A DNA stretch of 64,000 bases from Flammula alnicola (Eukaryota; Basidiomycota; Agaricomycetes; Agaricales; Strophariaceae), in the NCBI GenBank assembly GCA_015499995.1, contig JADNRV010000087.1:1-64000 (forward strand), written 5' to 3'. Positions within the stretch are counted from its first letter, which is position 1, and every line of letters starts with the position of its first letter. The position numbers and the translations under genes are program-made. The notes under the pieces are model-generated. The model was not told where the DNA came from. It saw only the letters and a program-made list of their open reading frames with translations, and searched no databases. This document shows positions 1-13,278 of the stretch, one piece after another.

Positions 1-1166
1 AGATAACATTGGTGCAGTCCTTTTATTTTGTTTTAGAGGATTGTCGCACGCCGAGGCAGTTCGATATTTATTTGATCTCTAGCAGACAGAATTTGAATCT
101 TCGGAGAGCATTTCAATCGTACCGGCTGAGGGCTTGGGCTCAAAGCTACCAGCGGCGCAATGGGATCCATGGATTAGAATCTCACCCTACGTATCAACGC
201 CAACTTATCATTTTGTTTCATGGTTGACCTTGGCATTTTCGTTCTCCATGTCTTGAATGAGCGAACTAATGGCGCGTTCGGGGGGTTAAACGACAATCCA
301 TCCGGCGACATTACTTATTGTGAAGCATATAGACCCTAGCACATGGACAACGATGCCTGAGAGAACAAGTCATACGGAGTCAGTGCGTGTCGTCCTAGGT
401 TGGTTTTGGTCCCGCAACATACGCAGTGACGTTACCGATGGACACGTGTACTTGTTAGGTGCAGATAACCGTTTCGGTGACATTCCAAAGTCGTCGTGAA
501 AAGGAAACGTTGCAGTTGGTTGCAGAGATGCTTCAGGATATTCTTGAGAGATTAGGGAGGCTTGGGCCGACCAAGCCTCATGGCAAACGAGTGCTTACGA
601 TGAGGCCCGGATACGCATTTCCTTGAGCAAAAATCCATATCTGAATTTGACCTCGCATGAAAAGGAGATAACTGATAAGGATTATCGTCTTAGGCTTCCA
701 GATCTCCTCGAGGTCCAACGGAAAGGTGACCTTCCATGTACTGGCCTCTCGAAGGTGATTGCGTCTGTTCGAGATTCAGAGGGTCACCTAAATATTACGT
801 TTAGTGACGGTGTAAGTAGGTGTAAGTACGTACTGAAGCATACAGGATTCAGATCTTCGCTTCCACTTTTGAGCGTTATCGGCCCCTATCTCAGAATCGC
901 GTTGGTCTCTTACCCCTCCACCTTTTTGCTCATAGAACGGAGATTCATTGAGCCCCAGCCCTGGGCCTGGATGATATGTGGATACACACTGTCGAGATAA
1001 TGGTCAAGAAGAAAGAAGGACAGGGGCTCGAATGATCAGTCAGTCGTTTTTGGAAGTTGCATGTGTCGCACACGATCGCTTGTGTCATGTTCATCGTCGA
1101 GGTCTTATATCTCTCTTGCTTCCACCCACATCGATAGCTGGTTAGAGTTCGATATCCCACTTGAAT
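1..1166. other. No supported gene upstream of FUR1
   Basis: Short open frames occur on both strands but none shows a recognisable domain, consistent codon use or plausible splice continuation. The last part presumably carries the FUR1 promoter and 5' UTR; no clear TATA box or other element could be assigned. Confidence 0.5.
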
Positions 1167-2407
1167 ATGTCGCTGAGCACGACCCCCGACCCGCTGGCGC
1201 CGCCGCAACACGCCCACAGCGTCAACACCAACCTAGCGCACCTTAATCCCCTACCACCCTCGGTGTTCACTCTCCCGCAAACTGCGCAGCTCGAAGCTTT
1301 GTATACGATAATCAGAGACAAGGACACTTCGCGAGGAGATTTCTTGTTCTACTCGGATCGGATCATCAGGTTGCTCGTGGAAGAAGGTCTGAACCATTTG
1401 CCAGTGGTGTCGCGGACGGTGGAGACTCCCACTGTGAGTTGAGACTTCTTGAAGAGGGTTCATGTATATGGATGCTGGATGGGCTTGCACGAAGTTCGTA
1501 GATGGAAGAGAGCAAGAGTCCGCTCCGTGGAGACATGAACTGACAAAATTGTTGTTTTGGTAATAGGGTGCCGTCTACAAGGGCATTGGTTTCAAGGGCA
1601 AAATCTGCGGGGTGTCGATTCTGCGTGCAGGAGAGGTGAGTTTCAGTGCGCATATATTCATATGCTACCTCTTAATCGATGCGATAGGCCATGGAAGCGG
1701 GCCTTCGTGAGGTATGCAGGAGTGTGAGGATTGGGAAGATCCTCATTCAACGGGTACGTTCTTCGAAGATCTCTGTTGGGTTTCCAGTGAACCTTGCCAC
1801 AGGACGAAGAGACCACTTTACCCAAGTTGTTCTACTCCAAGGTAGGTGACCCGTTTTCGAATGGAAATGACTGTGAGATCAACTGCCCTGGCGGATACAG
1901 TTTCCCCAAGATATTGCTTCGCGTTATGTCCTTCTCCTTGACCCGATGCTTGGTACGTCTCTCATGTTTCGCACAGTTTCTCCGTCAGAGGCTGACCTCC
2001 CTACGCAGCGACAGGAGGTTCTGCCATGAAAGCTGTCGAAGTCCTTATGGAGCACGGTGTTCCTGAGGAGCGTATCATCTTCATAAACTTGGTCTGTCTT
2101 GCAGTTATCCTTGGCTTTGTTTAAGAGGAATTCTTACCTTGCTTGATAAGATTGCTGCTCCCGAGGGCCTGAAAACGTTCTGCGCGCGATTCCCATCTCT
2201 GAAAGTCGTAAGTCATATATACCGTGTCTACTCCTGCTTCAAAATGCTGACAACATATTCAGATAACCGGCTGGATCGACCAGGGCCTCAATGACAAAGC
2301 ATACATCATTCCGGGATTAGGTGACTTCGGAGAGCGCAGGTAAGATCCCAACAACCCCACCTTTCGAACCTGCAGTTACTGACACTCGGCAAAGGTACTG
2401 CACATAA
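1167..2407 (+). CDS. FUR1: Uracil phosphoribosyltransferase
   Basis: Pyrimidine salvage enzyme that joins uracil to PRPP to make UMP; cytosolic; the step that also activates 5-fluorouracil. Nine exons can be read: 1167-1433, 1567-1635, 1688-1753, 1803-1841, 1901-1952, 2009-2091, 2151-2207, 2273-2339 and 2395-2407. The protein is about 220 residues, the usual size. Visible family marks are the GVSILRAGE segment, the PRPP loop around LLDPMLATGGSAM, and the C-terminal uracil-binding stretch [20 protein letters not shown]. The start is the ATG at 1167; the upstream in-frame codon is only TTG. It converges on the P450 gene to its right. No sign of decay: all splice sites are GT-AG and phases agree. 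Family assignment is very secure; exon ends are my reading. Confidence 0.95.
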
Positions 2408-2873
2408 ATACTACCAATTTACTCTACCAAATGCCTTGAGAGAGGGCGCAGAAGTTTCATAGCATTCATTTACTCATTTAAAATCACGTCTCTGTTTCGG
2501 TCTTTTATGATTCTATGATTCATTTAGCATGTGGGTATCGTGGGAGCTGATAGGGATGGCTGCACTTTAACGTGCCCATCGTTGCTTGAAGGCCAGATGC
2601 ACATGAGAAGAATGCGAAGCTTCACTGCAGCGAGAACTGACCAAAAGTAAGACATGTTTTATCTGTTAGTACGTAGAAGAAGTGGATACAATCATAGATA
2701 TAAATACAGTGTCGCATCATCGTTAACCTCGTTATTTCCTCGTTATGGTTCGTTAGGAAACATAGCACTGGCATGCGCGTTAGATGGTCTTTAAGCTGAA
2801 CTTTCAAACCTCGCTGCTGTTGAGATCCTTCATCCGGACCCAAAGTCCGCCCTAGGTATAGAAAATATTCGAG
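2408..2873. other. Convergent intergenic spacer
   Basis: 3' ends of FUR1 (+) and the P450 gene (-) face each other here. An open frame on the minus strand (2622-2843) has no recognisable content. Presumably both 3' UTRs; no terminator-like signal could be assigned. Confidence 0.5.
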
Positions 2874-5557
2874 TCAATAAAATCTGCCTGAATGCGAGGG
2901 AAACCCATTCATCACCTTGATATACATCGTCAAATGGGACATTGGATGAACCTTCTCTGTGGCCTTCAACCCGCCGCAGGACGCCCACTCCGCAGGCGGT
3001 TGTATATTCGTAGACTTATCGAGTGTGAAACCAGTGAACTGCTGCAGGAGACGAACGAGGTAGAAGGTGGCCTCGTGGTATGCGAACTGTTGTCCGAGAC
3101 ATATGCGAGGACCGGCGTTGAATGGGCAAAAGATGTAGGGGTTCGGTGCGAGATATTTGTGCAGCCGCTCGTCGAGGAACCTGTCCGGATCGAATTTGAG
3201 TGCTAAAGAGGCGTCGGTTAATTATTTTCATGTCGGCGTGCTGAAGGATAGGTAATTCGGCGTACCATCTGGACCCCAAAGGTCGGTCCGGCGATGCATA
3301 TTAATGACTGTATAGTAACAACTATAAGGTTGGAAGTAAAAAGAGAGCATGTCGGTTAATCGAAAGCGAGGACGGTTTTACGAGAAGAAGGACATTACAT
3401 TGTATTGGCTGGAATATAGAACGGCTTCTGGTTAGGGTCCTTATTAGGCCATACGACAGGTTTCTTGGTAGTCCTGTATAAGAAACCTTGTAAGCGTCAA
3501 ACACGGGGCCGTTGCATCGTCGAAGCCCTACCTTGCGTTAATTGGCCTATGGTCAAAAGAAAATTAGCTGAAATTAGTACAACTAGGCCAAATGACGTAC
3601 ACAGGAGGATAAAGTCGAAGGACCTCTACAACATGGACCATCGTCACATTTTAGTACTAGTGCATGCGGGGTTGAAGACACGTACCGTTCAGGAAAGCCC
3701 TCACAAACTTCATTTCCCGCATCTGGTCATATGTCGGGTTATTGGTTGGTCCCACTTTCTCGAAGATTTCTTGCCGAAGGCGATGCTCGATATCAGGGTG
3801 CTCGGAGAGCATATAGAACGAGAAGGCCAGGAGACACATCGTCTAGGAAAGAGATTAGTAAATGCAATTCAAGGTTGACGTATTTTCTCGTACAGTGTCA
3901 CGTCCAGCCACGAGCAGGTTGACGAGCTTCAGAACAAAGAGAAGGCGTCAGAAAACCTTCTGACAGAAATCTTATTCCTACATACCTCGTCTTTCAGGAT
4001 CTTGGGATCTGCAAGCAAAAGCATACAGTAAATAACCTTGACCATGATTCAAGAATTTGAGAATGACACGCTAATTCACCTTGAGTTTGCCCGACAAGGT
4101 GCTCGAGCAACGCCGCCGGTTCTCCGTCCTCAGACTTGCTATCCTTCTTGAAAATCCTTTCTTCTCGCTTAGCCAATGCTTCTTTCATTAACGGTTCCGT
4201 AAAATCATCCATGATCTTGCGAAGGGGTGTGACTTTATTTTTCCAGAAGTCCGGTCCGAGGGGCCAATCGGTACCGAGGCTATAACGGAGTCCTGTGAGA
4301 ACCTGTCCTTCCAGGAATGCATTGACAAAGATATTCGAAGGATGGTTGTAGAATGAAGGCGAATTTTTCAAAGCGGATAATGGAGGATACGGAATCCCTG
4401 CAGAAAGAGAGCCAACGGTGGTACCAAATAGGAATTCTGTGGCCGAATCAAGTGTGAAACGCGAGACGAGATCCTAAATCAATATGAAGAGAATAAGAAA
4501 CTGAGGATTATTCTTGACCGTGTTTTGGATGGGTGTTACCTGGAAGTCGATGGAATATCCTTCTGCAAGCCTATTCTTCGCTTCTTTAAGAGAAAGATCG
4601 CAATTGCGGTTATAGATCTCGAAGTCACTGATACGTTCTCGAGTGAAGAATGGTCGCGTTATAGAGCGATGGAACCTTTGAACGCATTATAAATGACACT
4701 GGAGTACCGAAGAAAAGGTGACGCTCACTTCCACATATCGCCTGTCCATGAAATTAACACACATTCAACAGAGGACGATAAATACGCCATCAATGCGTAC
4801 CATCAGCGTTGAAGATCCCTGTGCCAAGCAAGGAATTCATCTGAGTATGGAAGATTGGCCCTGGTGGGTTCGCAAAGTCGTCAGAAATTAGAGGACGACC
4901 CAGAAAAAATGACTATACATACCCTTCTCAAAAGAATCAAATTGCGTCGCAAGGATAGCCTATGGAGAGGGAATTATAAACGGGATGAGGAGACGGAAAG
5001 ATAAATCTCCTGACCTTGACGTGTTCTGGCTCAGCAGTTACCACCTTAAATGACAACCATATGATAAGAATCCTTTTGGTATGCTTGACAGTCACTGATT
5101 CCATGCTCACCCCTGTAAATGTTAGAAGGTCGAATCGAACTACACTCCCGTACTCGTCAGCCCAGCGCTGCATCACCTCAGCTGGAGTATACAAATAATA
5201 AATTAGCATGTCTTTCGAAAGGCTAGCGTAAAGAATGATATACTGCGCACCCGGATATCCGTCCCGCATGCTCTCTCTGAGGTCGGAGATGATAGAAAGG
5301 GTCGACTCTTGGACGTAAGGGGGCAACATTGCATCGCTAGCCGAGGCAGCCCGTATGTCTACCAGCTTTCGGTAGTATTTGTTGAGGATGAACAAGGCAG
5401 GTTTAGCAAGAATAGTGGCGACGATGACGAGCGATGATGGTAAAGCGAAGCCAAGTCCTTTTTCTGAGGATGTGAGAAAAAGGTAAACGATCGTCGAAGG
5501 TAAGGCAAAATAGGGAAATAACTGCAGAAGGTAGAGGGGTCCCGGAGGTAGTTCCAT
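2874..5557 (-). CDS. Cytochrome P450, CYP63-like
   Basis: Heme monooxygenase, probably anchored in the ER membrane by hydrophobic N-terminal segments. The ATG at 5557 gives MELPPGP, the usual start of this family; the longer in-frame reading up to 5629 starts with TTG. Reading down the minus strand with many short introns gives [13 protein letters not shown], the [12 protein letters not shown] region, an I-helix LVAGRDT, the K-helix EVLRLYPPV, and the heme-ligand motif [12 protein letters not shown] (fits FxxGxRxCxG) near 3090-3130. The stop is TGA at 2874-2876. All sampled splice junctions are in phase, so the gene appears intact. It closely resembles the P450 at 48.6 kb. CYP63 members in white-rot fungi oxidise alkanes, aromatics and xenobiotics; the substrate here cannot be told. 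Confidence 0.9.
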
Positions 5558-7839
5558 CTTTGAGAGAGACGGTACCGAATGGTTTGGGAGAAGGCTAATA
5601 AGTGTTGCGGCGAAGATATATATCTGCAATCGCGCATCTTTATACGTCCCCCTTTACAGTGGCGATAAAAATGCATCAGGGTGTGAAATGCACGTCTAAG
5701 ATGTCGAGGGACACGACAACTTCTGGCTTTTGAGCGACGCCATCGAACTTGAGATCCACTAGATAGCTGCCGTAAGACACTGCATGATCTATAAAAGGTC
5801 TATTTCGAACGTGAGACTGCGGAAATTGAAACCCGACATGTCCAGTTGAGTCAAGATTGAACGTAAAGGGAATGTAATGGACAAGAGGCCGAGCATGCGC
5901 CTGCCGGAAGATACTTCTGTGTCATTTCAAGTGGTCGGTGAGATAATAAAAATAAACCCGAAGTTGAAGTATGGCTTTACTTGGTTTCACGTGGAGGCAG
6001 TGAGGCTCGGTTAGCGCTGCCTCGAGGTTTGAAGTCAAAGTACAAATATGTACTAATTTAAGCTTGTTAATTGGACCTTTATGTAACACGTTCAATCAAA
6101 GAGATGGAGGTGATGGACTGCAACTTACAGTCGAACTATCGATGAGAAAAGCCCCGGCTCAATCCGGTGGTCATTGTAACACCGGGTAATCTTGCTTTGA
6201 GAACTATTGCGTTCCTCTTTCTCATGGGGAACATGGTGGCGCTTTCGAGAAGACGCCGTACGAACTGAGTCGTCCATAATTGGGTTCAATGTTTTGGGAA
6301 TGACTTTAAACTTGGTGACAAGTAGCACCCTTGCTGTGCAATTTCGATGACCGAGTCGAATGTGCGATGAATGATTATGATTTTGATGTTGTCAGGGAAA
6401 GAGCGCTGTAACGCAGCCAGATCGTTGCTTGGAGCCAAGATCATAGATGCAGGGCAATAAAGCGTCGATTTAGACACCGGCTTCCAGCTGGATGCTCTGC
6501 AGTGACAGGGGTCAAGTAACAGTGCACGAGTTCAATCATGAGGGTTTAACTGATGAATATGATTCCCACAGTGTTAAGACCATGAGTTTGTCGAAGCAGG
6601 CCAACTCGGAAGTATATCACGGCAAACTTGGAAAGCTCAAGGTGGATATCATAGCCGTTTATAGCCAGCGAGAAGCTAGAAAACGACTGACGATAGGCTA
6701 CGAAGGTCCGATCTGGTTCAAAATTAGTAACAGATTATGAAAACAAGTATATTGTACATGCTGGAGATTGCTTACGAGTTTAGTTGTCGGTTTAGTTCTT
6801 CAGAGGCAACAAACTGGACAAATTGACAATTACACAGGTCGGATATGAAACGTAACGAGTCATTGAATTTTGATGGCTTGGAGCAAAAATAACTTCGAAA
6901 ATGGGTGTTATTTTAGATATGAGATAGATAGAAGAGAGTGGGGGTTTACATTACAATGAAGGAGAACAGTGGCATTATTGGATTCTAATCATCTAAAGGC
7001 TAGACTCCGTGACCGCCCTCACAGTTTGTCAAGGCTGTGGACAGTTGGACGTCGGCGATTTCATCAAATGTGACTGCAGTGTCATAGAGCGAGCACGGGA
7101 GAAGGCTTCCTGCTGTAGAACTGGCGGTGAGAAAACGAGGTTCGGACATCCTTGGAGTGATATTCGATGCTCACCTGCTAGAACAGAGAGATCCGAATAG
7201 ACGAGTCACTGAACACATAGCAAATGAACCACACCAAGCCATCAGAATTCCATAGATGCGTCAATCCGACGGTGCAAGGCTCTGGAATAGGTCGGAAAAA
7301 GCCTCGATCAAATTATGTCTTGATGTATAGATGGGTATTCGGAAAGTGGTTCTGAGTTGGAGCACTTGGGTGCAAACCCTATACCCCGATGCCACGTCTT
7401 CTTCGCTGGTATGGAGAGTATTAGTCTGCAGAGCCAGACATAACGACTTGGAACCTTTGTATGACTTTGTGCCTTCTAAGTCGAAACTAGCGATGCGAAG
7501 AAAAAGTTGGGCCTCCAAGGCCGTTCATATGCATTTCAAGATGATCAATATACCGCCCAAGGCATATGTAATGATATCGATGGTAGACACAATCCTATTA
7601 TAAGCTCTTCTTAAGCACGAAACCTCTCTAGTTAGAAGATAAAACTCACAGAATCTTCCGGGACCTCAATCCGAAGCTTTGGAAAAGGAAGAAAAGACTT
7701 GAAGAAAGGCTGAACTTTCTGCATTTTGTGACCGTGGGAAAATGATTTCTTTCCAATACGCGTTCAGGTCATCTCAGTACATCTCTCGCAGTCCTGCATT
7801 TTCATCCAAAAGCTTTAACGATAATCTTACGGGATAAGA
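5558..7839. other. No confident gene
   Basis: About 2.3 kb with only short frames. Minus-strand stretches at 6286-6477, 7261-7518 and an ATG near 7725 with a GT donor look mildly protein-like, and so does a plus-strand frame at 6492-6740, but I could not join any of them into a phase-consistent gene or name a family. They may be remnants of one broken gene. The right end must hold the CCT2 promoter. Confidence 0.4.
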
Positions 7840-9936
7840 ATGACAATGTCTACACAAATTTTCAATGAACAGGTGTGTGCCAAAGTCATGAATGCGTCAA
7901 TTTTTATTCAAAAATGTGAAACCGCAGGCGACAGAGGAGAAAGCAGAGAACGCGCGTCTCTCGTCGTTCGTTGGGGCATTGGCACTCGGAGATCTCGTAA
8001 AATCGACACTGGGACCAAAGGAATGAATAAGATCCTCCAATCCGCATCGACTGGTGAAATCAACGTCACAAACGATGGGGCGACGATCCTGAAAGCGATC
8101 CAGCTTGATAATGCCGCTGCGAAGATTCTAGTCAACATTTCGAAGGTCCAGGATGATGAGGTTGGAGATGGCACAACGAGCGTGACTGTTCTAGCTGCGG
8201 AGCTGCTGAGGGAGGCGGAGAAGTTAATCGCGCAGAAGATTCATCCGCAAACAATTGTCGAAGGGTATCGGATTGCTAGTATAACTGCGCTGAAGGCTCT
8301 AGAGGTTGCTGCCACAGATAACAGGTGCGTTCGAGTGCATCTCTATTGAAAGCACACTGAAGAGTCAAATAGATCAAACCCTCAACAGTTCCGGGAAGAT
8401 TTGTTCAATATTGCCCGAACAACGCTATCGTCAAAAGTCCTGTCGCAGGACAAGAACTACTTTGCCAATCTTGCGGTAGATGCCGTCCTTCGCCTGAAGG
8501 TGATTGTGAATACCATTAATGAACATCCTCACTGACTCTGTTCATAGGGTTCCATAGATCTAGAACATATCCAAATCATCAAAAAAGTTGGCGGCAAATT
8601 GACGGATTCATATCTTGATGAGGGTACGCAATCACGTTTGGGTCAAATAAAATAGTTCTAATTTCGTCCCAGGATTCATTCTGGACAAAACCATTGCCAC
8701 GAATTCACCAAAACGGCTCGAAAATGTCAAAATCCTGATTGCCAACACATGTATCTATATTTTTATTTTCGCCAATTTTTAACATCTTAACGTCCTGCTC
8801 AGCCATGGATACCGACAAGATCAAGATCTTTGGCGCTCGCGTCAAGGTTGACAGTACCGGCAAGCTTGCTGAGCTCGAACGTGCCGAACGAGTAAGTCAG
8901 CTTCAGCTTTTTGGCTGCTCTATTGATGTTGACGCAAACCTAGGAAAAAATGAAAGCCAAAGTTGATGCCATTGCTGCTCACGGAATCAACTGTTTCGTC
9001 AACAGGCAACTCATCTACAACTACCCTGAATCGCTCCTGACGGAGAAAGGCATCATGGTGATAGAACATGCAGACTTCGAGGGTGTGGAGAGGCTGTCTC
9101 TTGTTACTGGTGGCGAAATTGCAAGCACGTTCGACAGGCCCGATCTTGTGAAGCTTGGTCACTGTGAAGTCATTGAGGAAATCATGATTGGGGAAGACAA
9201 GGTGTGTTATGATCGACTTGTTGCTTAGAGATTGCTCAGAGTATTTCTATATTCCAAATTTTTTTCAGCTCATCAAATTTTCTGGAGTTGCCGCTGGCGA
9301 GGCATGCACTGTCGTCCTCCGTGGTTCAACGAACCAGATGGTTGATGAAGCTGAGCGTTCATTACACGACGCCCTCTCTGTTCTCTCGCAAACAGTGAAA
9401 GAGACACGAATCGTTCTCGGAGGAGGTTGCTCGGAGATGCTCATGAGCTGTGCCGTCGAGACAGCAGCTCAAAGTGTCGAAGGCAAGAAGGCGATCGCTG
9501 TCGAGGCCTTTGCACGTGCACTGAGGCAGATTCCAATTATCCTGGCTGATAACGCCGGTTACGACTCGTCTGACTTGGTTACAAAACTTCGTGCTGCGCA
9601 TTTTGGTGGCCAGTCGGATACTGGACTCGGTCAGTCATTTTGCTTTCTGCATTTCCCAAGTCACATAGAGGCCTTCTTGCTTATGATGACTGTATGCCCA
9701 TAGATATGGATCAGGGTACCATTGGCTCGATGAGAAAGCTCGGAGTCACAGAGAGCTATAAACTCAAACGACAGGTGGTTCTCAGCGCAAGCGAAGCTGC
9801 GGAGATGATCATTCGGTGAGTGCTTGTGTTTTCGGACTTGCTGGTCAACTAGGATCCTGTCCTAATTTTATCTCTCTTCTCAAATAGCGTGGACGACATT
9901 CTGCGATCAGCGCCTCGGAGACGCGAAGCTGTTTAG
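7840..9936 (+). CDS. CCT2: Chaperonin CCT subunit beta (apparent frameshift)
   Basis: Subunit of the eight-membered cytosolic TRiC/CCT ring that folds actin, tubulin and others with ATP. Exon 1 (7840-7872) gives [11 protein letters not shown]; an ATG at 7846 is an alternative start. Exon 2 begins at 7928 in the frame [20 protein letters not shown]. Further marks are the [14 protein letters not shown] catalytic segment, [12 protein letters not shown], and [10 protein letters not shown] near the end; the C-terminus is APRRREAV with TAG at 9934-9936. Oddity: the conserved GPKGM nucleotide-loop motif is split by a one-base loss at about 8018-8022, so the strict frame hits TGA at 8024-8026 while the neighbouring frame continues the protein perfectly. 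As CCT2 is essential and the rest is intact, a sequence error is the likeliest cause. Family identity is secure. Confidence 0.93.
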
Positions 9937-10713
9937 ATTGTCCACGTTGCTCTTCTATGCTTTTGAATGTAACAAAATTGAACTCCCTGACATGCTTAAT
10001 TCAACATAATATCTCTATTGTTTGCATATCATCACCTTTTTTTAGGCCGTGGATTCTCTGATTCCCTTGTCTCTAATCCAGCTGCATCGGCGCCAGGCCT
10101 TCATTGCAACGTCATTCAAGGATGCGCTGTCCGGCATGCATATTATTTGATGTTACGTAAGCATATCAAAATCTCGCGGAGCCTCTTGAGCGATCTTCCA
10201 CCAATCCTTGGATTTTTATTTGCGTACAGGCTCTAGGAAGAGCTCTATGCGTTTGGTACGGATGACTTACATCAAAGTACCTACAATTCATTGATCAGCG
10301 CATTGGCAGAACTCGTCAGACACACTCAATGGATCTTTCCGGACCTTGTGGAAGGGTGACTGCGGCCGTACGGTTGCTCTGATTTCCTTATTACTACTAT
10401 TTACTAGCAAGAGGTACGGGCCACTTTTTTCCTTTGCATTGAATCATGAATTCTTGAAGATTTTCAAGGCAGAGCAACAGAAGAGTCCAATGAATACCCG
10501 CGATCTGTCATCCGAGTGCTACTCCGTGTATTAGTGTGTCCGCTTCTCACGTTGCATTCCTGTATCTAATTTACATTCTTCCCAGATATTCTCGTCTGGT
10601 TGCTAGCTTAGTTTCCGGGAAGCGGAGTCTGCTTCTATCATAAGCGCTGGAGCCACAATACAGTCACCTTTGGCCTCGGCAATCTCACACCTGAAGGATC
10701 AGCACACTGTCAG

Positions 10714-10745
10714 CACGTGTACCGTTGGCGGCTGGGCTCAGGTCT
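10714..10745 (+). repeat. Inverted repeat copy A (32 bp exact), inside a gene-like fragment
   Basis: This 32-bp stretch occurs exactly, in reverse orientation, at 12494-12525. In copy A the plus-strand frame around it (about 10660-10818) reads CTVGGWAQVYVWFENEGS and ends SSSYCYL-stop, which looks like the true C-terminus of a protein. I do not recognise the family. Similarity beyond the exact core is visible only at the protein level. Confidence 0.6.
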
Positions 10746-12493
10746 ATGTTTGGTTTGAGAATGAAGGTTCTAAGAAGGTTCTCGACGTGATGGGGTCCTC
10801 GTCGTATTGCTATCTGTGACCTCGACCGATAATTGAGTGTGACCTCGTAATTAGCTCACCTCTATCAGTCATTGTCGCGACATTTCATATGTTTCACCAC
10901 ACGGAGAGGACTATGTATGTCGCCTCGTAGTCTCCTGTAGTCACTGGTCAGACTTTAAAGCTTCAAAGCTTCAAACTCCGTGTCTTTTTTGTTTTTCGAT
11001 TTGTTTTGAACAACACGTAATCACGTGAGATAATTTATTGACGCTCCAGTGAGAGGTTAATGTTGCAGTTCTGCAATCGACACAATGTGAAATTCCGTTT
11101 CAAAAACACGACCCGCCATACTAATTATAACCATCTGTGCCTCCCATGAAATCAACCACTCCATATTGGTATGCTGCCTGGTTCCCGTTTTCTGCTCACA
11201 ACTTCCGTCCTTTGACTTCTAGCATCATTTGAGCAAGTTCGCCAATGGTGTGTCAGTTGTACTACTGTGCCTATACTTAGATTTTTTGGTCAGTCTATCT
11301 TGCTCACGCCCACGTCTTATCTGGCTCGTCGTCTTGTCTCGTGCACTGGCACCTGCTCTCACTGGCATCCAAATCCTTTTCAGGGTCGTTGCGCCCATCT
11401 TTGCCGCTGAATTGCTTACTTCGCGCTCAGCGTTCACACCCTGGGGGGAGGTGGTCAAACGAGCGCCAAAGGCTCAGTTCCTTTGCTCCTAGAAACGGTT
11501 ACACCCAACGATGACAAGGACGTTGGTAATGGTCCTGGAGCGGGCTCAAATTACTGGGAGCATAGCTCTATGGCGGCCAAGAGAGGCTGCATGTGCCACC
11601 ACAATGTGCGGATGCATAGTATGCGCAAGTGAGTGCTGCGTGTTCCTCCCTTTGTCGTCGCCATTGACCCTAAGCTTTGTTCCCTCAAGCCTGCTTGAAT
11701 GTCATTGTAGACTCATAGACCAGGAAGATGTGAGAGCGATAGCATGTAGCAATGACTTCTACGGTACTGTCAGTCAATTATATCCTTTTTTCGTGCAATT
11801 AAATTGGCAAGAGATTGATGCATTGAAATCGCATGCATCGATGCAGACTGTGGTTCTGGGAGTCGCAGACCGAGTCGCAGAAACGCATATCAAGCCAGGT
11901 AGCACCTTTGAGTTACGTATATGTGCGGCTTGCAGGACAATCGGAAACAATGCACTTTCATTCTTCGATTCTTCGCTTGAGACTTCTCAAAGACTTCTAC
12001 GTGCTGTCTGCAGGATTCTTCGACCCCACTAAACCTCACGTAAATGCTGCAAGGACTTGCCGAGGAGCATACTACTTATGCACCGAAAATTGCATCACAC
12101 AGGTAACACAACATGCAGATCAAAAACCTGGAGTGTAATGTGTTCAGCAAAAAACTGAGGCGTAAGGTAACCAGAGATTCTAAGAGAAGTTGAATCTGAC
12201 ATGAATGTACATGTCAAAAACATACCACCGTCTAATAGGTGCTCATATATAAATCTTCACAAGTTGACGACGAGCGATGAGATGACCACTGGCACTGACT
12301 CGGAGCAGGTCTATTTAGTTGTAAATGAGGAGGTTTTGCGATATGTTATAACATAAATATCAGACATAACGACGAACATACAACATAACATGACTACTAC
12401 TACGGTGGCTTCGTCACGCTCGTATGAGGGTTAGAGAAGCGGTGCCAAAATCCCCTTAACACCCCTCAGACTTCGACTTCTCTTACCAAATAC

Positions 12494-12525
12494 AGACCTG
12501 AGCCCAGCCGCCAACGGTACACGTG
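12494..12525 (-). repeat. Inverted repeat copy B
   Basis: Reverse-complement partner of 10714-10745. On the minus strand it lies at the 3' end of an 82-codon frame (12483-12731) that also ends in CTVGGWAQV before a stop. Both copies therefore look like truncated relics of one gene family placed tail to tail about 1.8 kb apart. Confidence 0.6.
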
Positions 12526-13278
12526 TTGAATTTGAAGCACGGAATTGCACCATTGATAGGGACCTTGATTTTGATATCCCCCTGGGATTTTGCATGACGG
12601 CTCCATGCCTGGTCAAGGCTTTTCATCCCTTCATCAGCTTCGTTGTCTGAGGCTGGAGCCCTAATGCGACTCAATGTCTGACGAAACCTAATTTTGTCTT
12701 TTAGGTGTAACAACGCTCGATTGATGATCATTCAAAAAGTTGCGCGGCGCGCCTCCGAAGGATGTTTTAACCCACGGCAAGTATTGAAAATATGAGTATG
12801 CCCACCTCAGCGCTGTGATAAGTGTTTCGCACTTAGGATTTGTGGTTGAAGCTTTAACCACGAACGAGAGAAGACTGCTAATTTCCTGGTGCGCAATCGG
12901 TTTGATTATCTTTCGAATTTTAGAATGAAACTAACATCGAATTATAAACACAAAGGATACATGATATAGTTTCGGCTATACAGTGAGGTATTGTAGTAGG
13001 AGGACTTGGCACAACAGATGTAGCGATAATCTCCGTTGTCTATGGCATATCCCTTCAAAAATAGTGACGTGAAAAAAGGGGGGCATTTTGGGTCAGGTCC
13101 CACGTCGTACGTCCGCTACACATTCACGACATCCCCACAATTTGACAACTCTGAGACCAACTTATTAAACCTTTTTTTATTTATTTACACAGAACCAACA
13201 GCGTGTATAAAATGCGATAGAGCAAGGAACCTTTCCAGGTCCAGAAGATCCTCCAAGTCAAAAGATCCTCTAAGTGCA

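Larger units (their letters stand above)
9937..13278. other. Gene-poor stretch with two inverted gene fragments
   Basis: Several frames of 60-170 codons exist (for example 11511-12032) but they overlap equally open frames on the other strand and show no domain. The only structured content I see is a pair of inverted, related protein-like fragments listed separately near 10.7 and 12.5 kb. Confidence 0.45.

Noticed and set aside
6286..7735. Minus-strand gene between the first P450 and CCT2
   Set aside because: Several protein-like runs exist, but splice phases do not connect them and no family was recognised.
11511..12138. Two overlapping plus-strand frames (173 and 101 codons)
   Set aside because: They overlap each other out of phase, show no known motif, and could not be joined by introns.
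13036..13278. 5' extension of the seven-helix protein frame
   Set aside because: The upstream codons contain no conserved or membrane-like sequence; the ATG at 13279 fits the family start better.
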